The notes below the pieces were generated by a model, which did no database searches, was not told the DNA's origin, and worked only from the letters and a program-made list of their open reading frames with translations. This document shows, piece by piece, positions 34,401 to 46,400 of a DNA stretch of 64,000 bases. The position numbers were made by a program, and so were the translations under genes. Source of the DNA: Heloderma charlesbogerti (Eukaryota > Chordata > Lepidosauria > Squamata > Helodermatidae); assembly GCA_026122225.1 (NCBI GenBank), contig JANEZZ010002698.1:496001-560000 (forward strand), in the 5' to 3' direction. Within the stretch, counting starts at the first letter, position 1; the number at the start of each line of letters is the position of its first letter.

Positions 34401-37400
34401 ATGGAGAGCGGGTAAGTGTGTGGGGTGGAGAGGAGGAGACGTATCCTGCCACGGTAGGCAAAAGGCTTCTTGGTATCTAGTGGCGAACCCCTGCTGCTAA
34501 TTAACACCCTTCTCAGGGGAATATTCTCTTGGACTTTTTGTGAAATCTCATTTTCAATGGAGCGTGCACAGGAGAAGTTCCTGGGGGGACTGTTGCCTGC
34601 GGGACACCATCTACCTGTCCCCTGCCTCAGATGGCACCCTAAATTTGCTGCTCGGGGGCCCAATGTTTTTTGTTCCCCCCGGATAGTTGGATAGTTCTGT
34701 TGCTCCAGAACCCATCCTGCCCTCTTGTATGCTGAGCAGCGTAACAGTGGCACTGCCTTCCCCAGCATGGCGCTCTCCAGATGTGCTGGACAGCAACTCC
34801 TGTCTTTCCCAAACAGCCAGTAGCCTGGTGCCTTCCAACACAGCTGGAGGGCACCAGGTTTCGGGAAGCTTCAGTAGCCCATGAAATGACCAAGCATCGA
34901 CCAAGATGCTATTTTCTCATCGTCACTGCTCACTTCTGTTGTTTCTTTACCTCCACCCTTTTCACAACGGTATCCATGGGCAGCTGATAGAGATCAGAGG
35001 AGTCTCGGATTGAGCCTCCTTTAATGCAGGGGAACCCGCCCCCCCAGTTAGCTGATGACCCACTTAGCTGCCTCTATGACCTTCTCCAAAAGCACAGAGC
35101 TGGGGGAGTAGCACCCTGGGCAGCTGCCTAGTTTGCCCTTGATGGTTGGGCCGGCCCTGGCCTTGCCTTGCCTCTGCCTTGCCTCTGCCTTGCCTCTGCC
35201 TTTTCTGCTGCTCACTATAAGGTGTGAAGCCTGCGGTTCCATTTCTCCTTTTCTAATGCCATCTCTTATTCGGTTTCAGGGTGATCCAGGCCCCAAAGGT
35301 GAACCAGGCGAGAAGGGCACGTGGGTAAGCTCTGGGCCATAGCGCCCTCCATTTCTCTCCTCCCCCTCCTGGCTACAACCCTTAGCTGTTCTCAGCTCCT
35401 GCCAAGGGACACTCAGTCTCTCATACCAGCTGGCTCTGCAAAACCTCCCAGAACCGATTATGTCCCAGGCCAGAGGGCACTTCTCCTGCTCAGACACTAG
35501 CCTGGCTGGCTCTAGAGGGGGTGCCACAAAAAAGGGTTGGGGGTAAATAGGCCACTACCCCTTCCCAGCAGTGTTCCAGGGGGTTAGCATCCATGTCAGT
35601 CCATTGAGCAAAGGGCTGGATGCACCCAATCTTGTCTGATCTTGGAAGCTAAGCAGAGTCAGCCCCGATTAGTACTTGGATGGGAGACTGCTTGGGAACC
35701 AGGCTTCCTGCATTGAGCAGGGGTTGGACTCGATGGTCTTGTAGGCCCCTTCCAACCCTATGATTCTACAATTTTGCGGGGGAAATAGCAGTGTGTCCCG
35801 TGGCACTTTAAACACTGAGCTTCTCTACACAGGGCTTTTATCCTGCTATTGAGATTGGTTACTCATGGAAGTTTGAGGGTCCTTTACATGATGTCGTCAA
35901 CCTCCAGGGTGTCTCCCGCACTAAAGGACGATTATCCCATTTTTTAAAAGATCGGAGACAATGAGCTATCAAATTACCTCACGTTGAGTTCCCTCGTGAA
36001 AAGAGGAAATCCCGCAATAAGAGCAGCTAGACAACTAAGCTATCTAGTGGCTGTATGACGAAACATATAGAACAGATAAGGGGGGAAAGTTGGGGGCGGG
36101 GAAAGAAAGCATGTGTAAAAGGAGCCCATTGTGATCCTGCATTTAAAATGGAAGCAGAAAGCCCTGGTAAAGTTGCCGGATTTTAGGCTGGTGTAGAAAT
36201 GCTCACTAACAACTTTGTTGTGGCTGAAATATCTGCGGAACAGAACCCACTGCATCAGACACTCGATTGATCAGAGCTGTGAATACTCTGCACACCCAAT
36301 GATTTTTTCACCAATGTAATCCAAACATTGTGCTAAGAGAAGCCGAATTTAATGACCTATATCAGGAGTGCTGAACCTTAGGCCCACGGGCCAAATCCTG
36401 CCCTCCAGGGTTCTTCAGATGGCCATACTCTGTTCCGCTGGCCGCACTCCCCACACCGCTGACAGTTTGCTGTTTTCCCAGCTTTTGCACTATTTTTTCC
36501 TCATTCTAGGAAGTTGAAATGCCTCTCCTGAGGCTGAGTTACTGACAGGAAGAGCTTTAAGCTAAAATATGTGGCTACTTTGAATATTTTGACCCTGCCC
36601 CTTTTGCCTTTGACCCCTCCCATCACTGGAATGCAGCTCCAAAACTGAATTTCTCCCATGGGCTGAAAGAGTTCAACGCCCCTCACCTGTATGGTTTATG
36701 CTAATTAAAGGCACAATCCTATGCATGTTTAGACAGAAAAAAGTCCTTCAGCTCCCTGGGAATGCTGGGAGTGGTAGGACTCTCTTCTGTCTAAACATGC
36801 ATAGGATTGCATCTTAAGTCCCTTTGCATAGACGTTTGCACCTTTCATTCCCCTTTTGCAATCTGCAGAGAAGGCAAGGAACAATGCAAGGTGCTGACAA
36901 TGTTTCTTCCTCCCTGCATCTGAGACTCACCAGGCATTGTGCATATTTCAAGCCTATTTTCACAGCCATAAGGACTAGAAACTTTGTATTTTAAAAATCA
37001 AAGCTGAGTTGTTTGAGGGATACTACATTCCATGTTTCGCACGGTACAATGGAAAAAACTGAGCATAGCCCTCTTGTTGCTGGCAGGTCCGAGCCCTGGG
37101 TTGAAAAGTGTTTATACTGTTTAAATTGAATTCATCTGTACATTGCCCTGAGATCTTAATGATATAGGGCAGGATACAAATGTTTTAAATAAATAAATAG
37201 AAGTGGGGAGCCATCTTCCATAAACAGGCACAGACAAGGGTGCTCGTGCCTGATCCTAGCCAGGTTTGCCAACTTTTCAGCCAGCCGCTGTACCGATGCC
37301 TTTAAGAGCTGCTTGATGCGCAGAAATTAGCAGCTGATTGTGTTCAGAGCTTCACAGATTGATTTCTGCAGATCAGACAGTGGCTGAAGGCTCAGGAAGA

Positions 37401-40400
37401 GCCTGGGTGTTTTTTTCTTTTCTCGCCAGTTGGCATCCCTAATCCCAGCATCATTTGTAAGATCTCTCACACCCCAACTCCTTTGGATAAAGCTCTGCTT
37501 CATCGGCGCCCTTAAAAGATGGCCACCCCAGGCAAACGGTTGGGTTGACCGTGCAGTCGGGCTGGTCCTGTATCCAGCCTGGATGTGCCTTTGGGGAAAC
37601 TCCCTGGAACGAAGGTTGCACCGTTTTCCTTGACACATGCTCTGCACCTTTGACGACTGCATGGCAGGCAGGAATCCCACAGCGTTTCTCATCTCTTATG
37701 AGGGGCAAAAACGACAGCTATTGAATTTGTGCCTGACATGACACTGTTTCAAGTCACAGAGCCTGCTATGAAAAAAAGAGGGTGACCCCAGCTCTGAGGC
37801 AGATGTTCCTTGTGCCCAGAGGAAGAATCCATGTTGCGTGAGGGCCTGTCGGAGGCTTGTTATGTTATGTGAAACCTGCCCCAACCCCCCATGGACTCTG
37901 AGCAGTGGAGGCTGGTGGCTCCGGCATCGGCAGGGCGGTGAATCCCGGAGCGGCCCACTGGCCCACTGACGTTGGAGCCACCAGCCTCCGCTGATTCTGA
38001 ACTGCCAGAAAAGCCAAGGGCAAAGGGATTTAAAAAAGGATGTTAAATGCAATAGAAGAACTCTGGGAGTTCTTTTATTGCATTAAATATCCTTTTTTCT
38101 ACCCCCTTGCCCTTGGTTTTTCTGGCCGTTCCTGTGGGGATTTCCCTGTCTTGTTGGCTTTGGATTCCACTAACCCTGAGGCTGCCGTCTTCTGATCCCA
38201 TTGAAGCCACAAAAGCAGGCTGTGGGCCAGAGGTTATGGCCCACTGATCTTTCAAGCCGTGGTTCTTCTAAAGGGCTATTTCTGTGATCAGAGAGACCCA
38301 CATGGCTGACTGCCCCATACCTCAGGGGTTTGCTCATCTGCTCATACAGGATCGTGGCTGGGGGGAGGGCGTGGCTCCAGGGCAGAGCGTATGCTTTGCA
38401 TGCGGAAGGTCCTGGGTTCAATCTTCGGCATCTCCTCAAATGCAGAAGGCAGCTCCGTGTGTCCATGTGAGCTGCCTCAGCTGCCGTTCAGAACACAAGA
38501 GCCAACGGGAGTGTGAACAGGGATGTACGGAGAGCTGGTGGGCAGGAAAGAAAGCTGCGTGGTGAGACAGAACGGGCGACGACAGCGGGCCACAGGGCCA
38601 CAGTCGGACCTCAAGGGGGCTCTTTTTACCTGTTGCAGGTGCTTGGCAAGGAAATGACCGACAGATTCTGCCTCCCTGGGCATCCCGCCACTTTTCGGGG
38701 ACGAGGCACCCCTGTTGGCGGCATCTCCCTGCCATGCGTCTCTTGAAGCCGTAGTCAGGGGCAAGCCACACCTGCCGAGCTTCTCCCTCCTACCCACCTC
38801 TTAAAAGCGCAGCCAGGCTGAACCCACAGGACATCTGTGCGTCGCGATGCTCTTAAAGGCGGGGCCGGCCCTCGGCAGCATCCAGCCTGCTTGGAGCTGC
38901 AGTGCTGTGGGTGCTTCCTTGAGAGGAAGCTTGGATGAATGCCCTGGGGCTTGCATCTGAGTACGCACATAGGATTCGCAGGGTGAGCCAGAAAGGGCGG
39001 TCCTGCAGCACTCTCTAGGCTCCAAGGAAGCCAAGGACGTACTTTGCGTGCAGCAGCTCTGTGGGGAGCTACTTTAAAGTGGGGCACAGAGAATAAACAT
39101 CCTAGAGGTGGGGTGAAGCAGTTGGGTAGTCCTGTCTGAGGATTGTCTGTCTGTCTCTTCTCAAACCCACTCTCCCATTCTGGCACCTAGCACTTCTGCG
39201 TTGTATCTTTCCCTCCAGGGGAAGGACACATCCTCCCCCCTCCCCCGGTCAATGTGATAGTGATTTTGCATGTGACGCAGGAAAGGTGTGCTTTCCTCGA
39301 GTGAGAATGTAAAACTCACATTGGTGAGGAAATGCTTTTCGTTGAACAGACAGTTCTTTTCTGCCATCTCTTCTGCAATAGCAGCTTTCAGGCCAGGCAG
39401 AAATAACAGCAGGAGGAAGGCTGTAAGGGGGAAGAAGGCAGATAAGCATATTCTAAGGCCCAGTTCCTCACTCAGGTGGTCAACCTGTACCTGGACTCTA
39501 CCATTTCACTGTGTAATTGCAGGATCACATAATGCAGCTTTCCCTAACCTGGCTCCCTCCAGATGCGTTGGGCTACACTCCTATAAGCCCCATGCTAGCT
39601 GGAGGGTTCTGGAGGGTGCTACATTGGAGGGTGCCACCTTGGAGAAGGATGGCATAATGAAATGCTCATCCAGACCAAAAAAATAAAATAATAATCACTG
39701 CACATAGAAAACTAGAGTATCAGCGAGGCTAGGCTAGAACTCTTCTCTTTGACATGCTTGCTTTCTATGTGGAGGGAATATTTTGTAGGGAGGAACATTC
39801 CATCATGCTAGCTTCCACCCATAATCTGATGTGGTATGGCCTAGAGAGAGGTTTACCACGTGCGGGTCAAACTAGACATTGATTCAGCAGGGTCATTATT
39901 AGGATCTCCTGCTTGTCTCACAAAAATGAACTGCTGTGGAGGAAGGGGCAAATTACATAGGAACCATGGTGCCGTGGAATGAGAGAGGGTTAACTCTTCC
40001 TCCTGCACCTGTTTCTCAATTAAAATTGTCCCCCCGCCGCAGAAACACCTGCGCCTTGCAGAGTAAACACTGCATGTATCATCTGGGTTCCTATACGTCC
40101 TCTCCCCGCAAATATCAGTTTTCGAGTGGGGGAAGAATGTTATCAGTAAAACACTACCTACCTTCCCTAGTGCTGTGGTCCTGATCCAGTTTGGGGACCC
40201 CTGTGGCAACTGCTATTTTTTAAGAAAATTGTGATCTTAATTATGGTTGTCGTGGATCCCATCTAGTTGTACCCTCTGTGTGAGAACTCAGCCCAAAAGG
40301 TGGGTGGAGATCTTTTGAGAGCAATTCCAGTACTTGACAAAGAAATGCACGCTTTTCTCTCTGGAGGGGTGGAAGCTCTGGTTAAAACAGCAGCAACAAC

Positions 40401-43400
40401 AACAACCACAGTTCTGCAAGTTTTCAGAGTGCCTCCAGGAGAATGGGAAAAAGTAAAAGATGGCTAGTGCCCATAACCTCACCAACTCACTTCCTTTGTC
40501 CCCTCTCCCCCTGCCAATTCTTGAAGCCAGTTTGGAACATTGTAAAAATGTTTGTGGGACTTTGGGGGGTAAAGGAAAGGGTGAATGGCAAAACAAATAA
40601 ATGCAGGTGTTGCTGGTTTTGTTTTTTTTAATGAAGAGGTGGACAATCTGCCAGACTCCTAAGGCTGAGTCTGAGGACTGAAATGGGGGTTTGAGGCTGC
40701 TATGTCTGTCTGCCATGTGAACTGTATTTCCAGTCTCACACAGTCATTCTGGGTGCTTTTAAATTCTGAAATTTCTTTTCACCCAAAGGTGCTTCCTTGT
40801 ATCCTGTCTGAAGGCAATCAAATCAGACCCCTCAGTATCAGGCAATTGACCCTATAGTTAATTTCTGAAAAGAGCGGCGCTGGGTCTCACCCTGGCCCTT
40901 AATTTTAGGTATCTCGTGCGGAGAATAAACTGTGGCTAAACAGGGCATTAAACAGTTACAACCCTAAGGTTGCAATCCTATGGGAGTAAGTACCAAGTGG
41001 AAATATGCACACTTCTGAGGTAAGAGGCATAGGATTGTATTTTACTGTTATTTTAACTTCGGTCAAGGTCTCTGACTGTGGCAGGGGAGGGGAGGGTTAA
41101 ATGGAGGAGAAATCAGGAGAGGGCCTGTCCCTGCTGTTAGCTTGTTTAAAAATCCTGACCTGCTCTCAAGTGGCACATTCCCCTGTCATGTATAATTTGG
41201 CCCTAAAATGGGGTTTGCCACCTGCAGGTTTTTTCTGAGTACTTTTATTTAATAAATAAGCAACATTTTTTAAAAACATCAGCTGCCCAGTATGTTTTCA
41301 ATCCGTTGAAAGGACTTCTAAAGTGCACAATCCTATGCACGGTTAGAAAAAAGGCCCGCAATGTTTAGAAAAAAGGCCTACACTTCCCAGCACGCCCCAG
41401 CATGGCTGAGGCATGATGGGAGTTGTAGGCTTTTTTTCTGTCTAAACACGTATAGGATTGTGACTTAGTGGATTTAATCTAACCATTGAATTGACTGCAC
41501 GTCACAGCCTTGCTTTGGGAGGTAAATGCCACATCCCATCACGGGTTAGAGAGATGACTAGAACTCAAGTGCGCCCTAACTGGGTGCCCTCTAGATGTGT
41601 TGGACTACAGTCCCCATCGTCCCCAGCCAGAATGCCCAATTCTTGGGGAGAGCTGTAACTGCTGTGTCAGGTCACCCCTCCCGTGTGGTGCCCATTTTAA
41701 AAACACGTCCGCTGTGGCACTCGATGGCTGGCCACGCTGAGGCTCTGGACATCGGCACTTTGGCAAGGAATCCCAGAAGGCACCCTTGCTTTGGATCCAG
41801 TGCTTTCTGTGGCAGGAGTGCAAGGTGCTGGCCCCACCATCCCACCCTCTTCCTCGTGTGTGCGTTTGGCTGGCTGGCGGGTGAGTGACTGTCAGGAGCG
41901 CCCTAGCGGCCTCTTTCAGTACACTCCAATAGCCAACTCAAGACACAGACGAAAGGATTCTTTTCAAGGCTTTAATCCTTTTACAACTTAATGACTCTTT
42001 CAGATGCTAATCACCAGCGACTAAGCAAGGAACAGCAGAGTAGCCTATGCTCCAGGTTAGGCAGTTGGTCCCGGTTTGAAGGAGAATCGCAGGAAGACCC
42101 TGAATTTATGGGCTAGGGAGAGATCCTCCCTCTTTCCCTTGGGTCCTCGGGACGCGACCGTTGCTTGCGCACCAAACGGGCGCTATGCCTCCTTTCTGTG
42201 CCCTCCATCGCTCGTCGCTCTCTTCATCGAGTGTCTAGCAAGCCCCGTTCCCACACTTTCTCACTGCTGGAATCGCTATCTATCTCAGGAATGCCAGCAG
42301 GAGGAATCTCTGCCAGCTGCTGTGCCTGTGAGGGATGAGCTGGCTCCTCTCCCATGGATTGCTGATCCTCCTCAGAATCAGAACTGCTCTGGGGTTCTAT
42401 CGGCTCAGTTTCCACCCTGACAGTGGCTGATGCAGCTGTGGGTATCTGGTGATTCCACCTCTCTCTCCCTGTCTGTGCAACCCGTGGCGGCACTGCATTG
42501 CTGCCTGCTGCCGACCCAATGCATGCGCCCAAACATCCTCGCGCCTGCATGCCGTCTTACCAGTCACTTGGGAATGGAGCCATGGGTCATGTCTTTTCCT
42601 CCCCTCCTCGGGCTGCCACGCTCGGGGCTCTGTGCCATCAATACCTCCATGGCCCTCTGTGGAGTTGCAACTGGAGGACCAGGCAGGACTTTTCATGGGG
42701 CTGAATTTGGTCCCAGGGCTCCCAGCTTCTGATGCCTAATCTCTTCTAACCTCCCCCCCCCGCTACCCAATTTTCCCATTATGGGTCATATCGCTATTTT
42801 ATTTTCAGGACTGTGTGTGTGTTTTAAAAGAGTATTCAATTAAAATTCTGCACGGAGAAAAGAAAAATTCTGAGACCTACATAAATGAAGCAGACTGAGC
42901 AACACTGGCACATTTTCTCTTACTTTTCTGTTACGCTCAAAATCCTACAAGCTAGGCTTCAGCAGTGTGTGAACCGAGAACTACCGGAAGTACAAGCTGG
43001 GTTTCGAAGAGGCAGAGGAATGAGAGATCAAATCGCCAACGTTCGCTGGATCATGGAGAAAGCAAGAGAATTCCAGAAAAACGTCTATTTCTGCTTCATT
43101 GACTACGCTAAAGCCTTTGATTGTGTGGATCACAACAAACTGTGGCAAATTCTTAAAGTGATGGGAGTACCAGACCACCTTACCTGTCTCCTGAGAAACC
43201 TGTACGAGGGTCAAGAAGCAACAGTCAGAACCAGACATGGAACAACCAAGTGGTTCAAAATTGGGAAAGGAGTACGACAAGGCTGCATATTGTCACCCTG
43301 CTTATTGAACTTATATGCAGAGTACATCATGAGAAACGCCGGGTTGGATGAATCACAGGTCTGAATTAAGATTGCTGGGAGAATTATCAACAACCTCCGA

Positions 43401-46400
43401 TATGCAGACGATACCACCCTAATGGCAGAAAGCGAAGAGGATCTCAAGAGCCTCTTGTTGAGGGTGAAAGAGGAGAGTGCAAAAGCTGGTCTGAAACTCA
43501 ACATTAAAAAAACTAAGATCATGGCATTTGGCCCCATCACTTCCTGGCATAGAGAAGGGGAAGAAATGGAAGCAGTGACAGATTTTATTTTCTTGGGCTC
43601 CAAGATCACCGCAGACGGTGACTGTAGCCATGAAATTAAAAGACGCTTGCTCCTTGGGAGGAAAGTTATGGCAAACCTAGACAGCATAGTAAGAAGCAGA
43701 GACATCACCTTGCCGACAAAGGTTCGTATAATCAAAGCTATGGTTTTCCCAGTAGCAACGTATGGCTGTGAGAGCTGGACTATAAGGAAGGCTGAGCGCC
43801 GAAGAATTGATGCTTTCGAACTGTGGTGCTGGAGAAGACTCTTACAAGTCCCCTGGACTGCAAGGAGGTCAAATCAGTCAATCCTAAAGGAAATCAACCC
43901 TGAGTGCTCATTGGAAGGACAGATACTGAAGCTGAAGCTCAAATATTTTGGCCACCTAATGCGAAGAGAAAAGTCACTGGAAAAGACCCTGATGCTGGGA
44001 AAGATTGAAGGCAAAATGAGAAGGGGATGGCAGAGGATGAGATGGCTAGATAGCATCACCGATGCAATGAATATGGACTTGAGCACACTCCAGGAGAGAG
44101 CGCAGGACAGGAAGGCCTGGCGTGCTATGGTCCATGGGGTCACGAAGAGTCGGACACGACTGAACAACAACAAAAATTTATTCTACCTTTGCTGGAAGCA
44201 TGGAACAATGGAAATCATCTTCAGCAACTCCTCTGGTTGCTGAGTTTTGCACACATTCCTAAGGAATTCAAGCATGTCTTTGCAACCATAAGGGCAAGCA
44301 ACTTGTGTTTTAAAATGAAAGTGGAGATTCTCAGGAGGTCCGCTTCTGCACCCAATACCTCATTATTATGTGCTCCCTCGGTGTGGAATCACAAACTACC
44401 CAGAGTCCAATTGTCATTGCTTCAGGATCAGAAAACCAGAAGGGGTCAAGTGTAGCCTTTTCCCTGATATCCTAATCTTCTGTGTAGTGGGTGTGTATAT
44501 AGGAACATTTCATGATGTAAGTCTCCACTTCCAGTTTGAAGTGGTACAGCCCAAACACAGGTTTGCCACCTCAGATAAATAATATGCTTCTGTTCCACCT
44601 CGCTGCCTTGGTTTTTCTCTGCTCCTTCCATCCCTGTGGACCTGGTGTCTTCAAGGGGCATCTTTGGGCAGCAGCCAAGAGTCTGCCATTGCTGCCCTGA
44701 GCTGCTTTTCCCGTGCTCAGGTGAGAACTGAGCCCCTTTTCCCATGCTCGGGTGACCTGAGCTCCTTTTCCTGTGCTGAGAGGAATCATGCCCTGCCAAA
44801 AGAGCACTCACACCTGCCAGATAATAGACTGAAATTTTGCCCACCAGTGACATGGTCTTTAGGTTCTTTTTATGGGGGAGCAGGGCGGGGTACAAAAGTG
44901 GCAGAGGGGGGTTGCTGCAACTTTAGGCCATGGTGAGCAGTGGCATAGCGGAGGCAGGGCTGGCAGGGTCGAAGCCCTGGGACTATTTGATTAGCAGGGA
45001 TGATGTCATTCCTATCCCTTTCAGACTTCCCGTTCCCTCTGAAAATAGCTGCTCCTGGAGAACAGATGAGGCACTGGAGGAGTGCAAATATTGTCCCTAT
45101 TTTCAAAAAGGAAGATCTGGGGAATTATAGACCAGGCAGCCTGACATCAATACCTGGGAAGATTCTAGAGCAGGTTATAAAGCGCTTGATCTGTAGGCAC
45201 CTTGACAGTGATCACTAATGCAGTGATCACTGAAAGCCAGCATGGATTTGTCAAGAACAAGTCTTGTCTGGCTAATCCTATTTCATTTCTCGATTGGGTA
45301 ACTTCCTGAGTAGGTTGTCTTGACCTCAGTAAGGCATTTGACAAGGTGCCCTATGGTATTCCAATTAGCAAGCTAGTTAAGTGTGGGCTGGGTGGCATTA
45401 CTGCTGGGTGGATCCACAGATGGCTGAAGAACTGTACTGAAAGAGAGCTTGTGAATGGTTCATCAGACTGGAGGGAGGTATTGAGTGGGGCGCCACAGGG
45501 CCTGGTCCTGGGCCCTGTACACTTCAACATTTTTATTAAGGACTTGGAGGACGAGGTGGGGACAGGAGGGGGAACGTTTATCGAATTTGTAGATGACACA
45601 AAATTGGGTGGGATCGCTAATACCTTAGAACAGGGGTCCCCAACCCCCCGGTACCAGTCCGTGGTCTGTTAGGAACCAGGCCGTACAGCAGGAAGTGAGC
45701 GTAGGGGCATGCGAAATGGGTCCACAAGGGTCCACGCGGGGGGGAGGCGATCCATCACTCCCCCCCCGGAACCCTTGCCGGCCCTAGCCGGCTCCGCCCG
45801 CTGGCGGACTTCCAGCCGCTGGGACGCAAATGGTGTCTGCATAGTGGATGCCATTTGAGTCCCTGTTCTTCAAGTAATAGGCTACGTAAATCTTTACATA
45901 GCCTATTACTGCAAAGTAATAAATCATCCCGAAACCATACCCCCCCCGGTCCGTGGAAAAATTGTCTTCCATGAAACTGGTCCCTGGTGCCAAAAAGGTT
46001 GGGGACAGCTGCCTTAGAAGACAGAAACAACATTCAAAATAATCTTGATAGTTTAGAAGGCTGGGCAGAAAATAACAGAATTAAATTTAACAGAGACAAG
46101 TGTAAAGTTCTTCATTTAGGAAAGAGAAATGAAATGTACAGGTATAAGATGGGGATACCTGGTTTGACAATAGTACATGTGAAAAGAATCTTGGAGTAGT
46201 AGTTGATCACAAACTGAATATGAATCAGCGGCTGCAGAAAAGGCAAATGCAGTTTTAGGTTTCATCAACAGGAGTTTAGTTTCTAAATCATGGGAAGTAA
46301 TAGTTCCACTCTACTCTGCACTGGTCAGACCTCATCTTGAGAACAGTATTCAGTTCTGGACACCACACTTTAAGAAAAATTCAGACAAATTAGAATGAGT

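Noticed and set aside
35615..35769. Functional 5S rRNA gene
   Set aside because: Only about 75 bases of 5S-like sequence, diverged, no terminator run of T, and fused to CR1 sequence. The copy at 21269 has the same structure, so it is a SINE.
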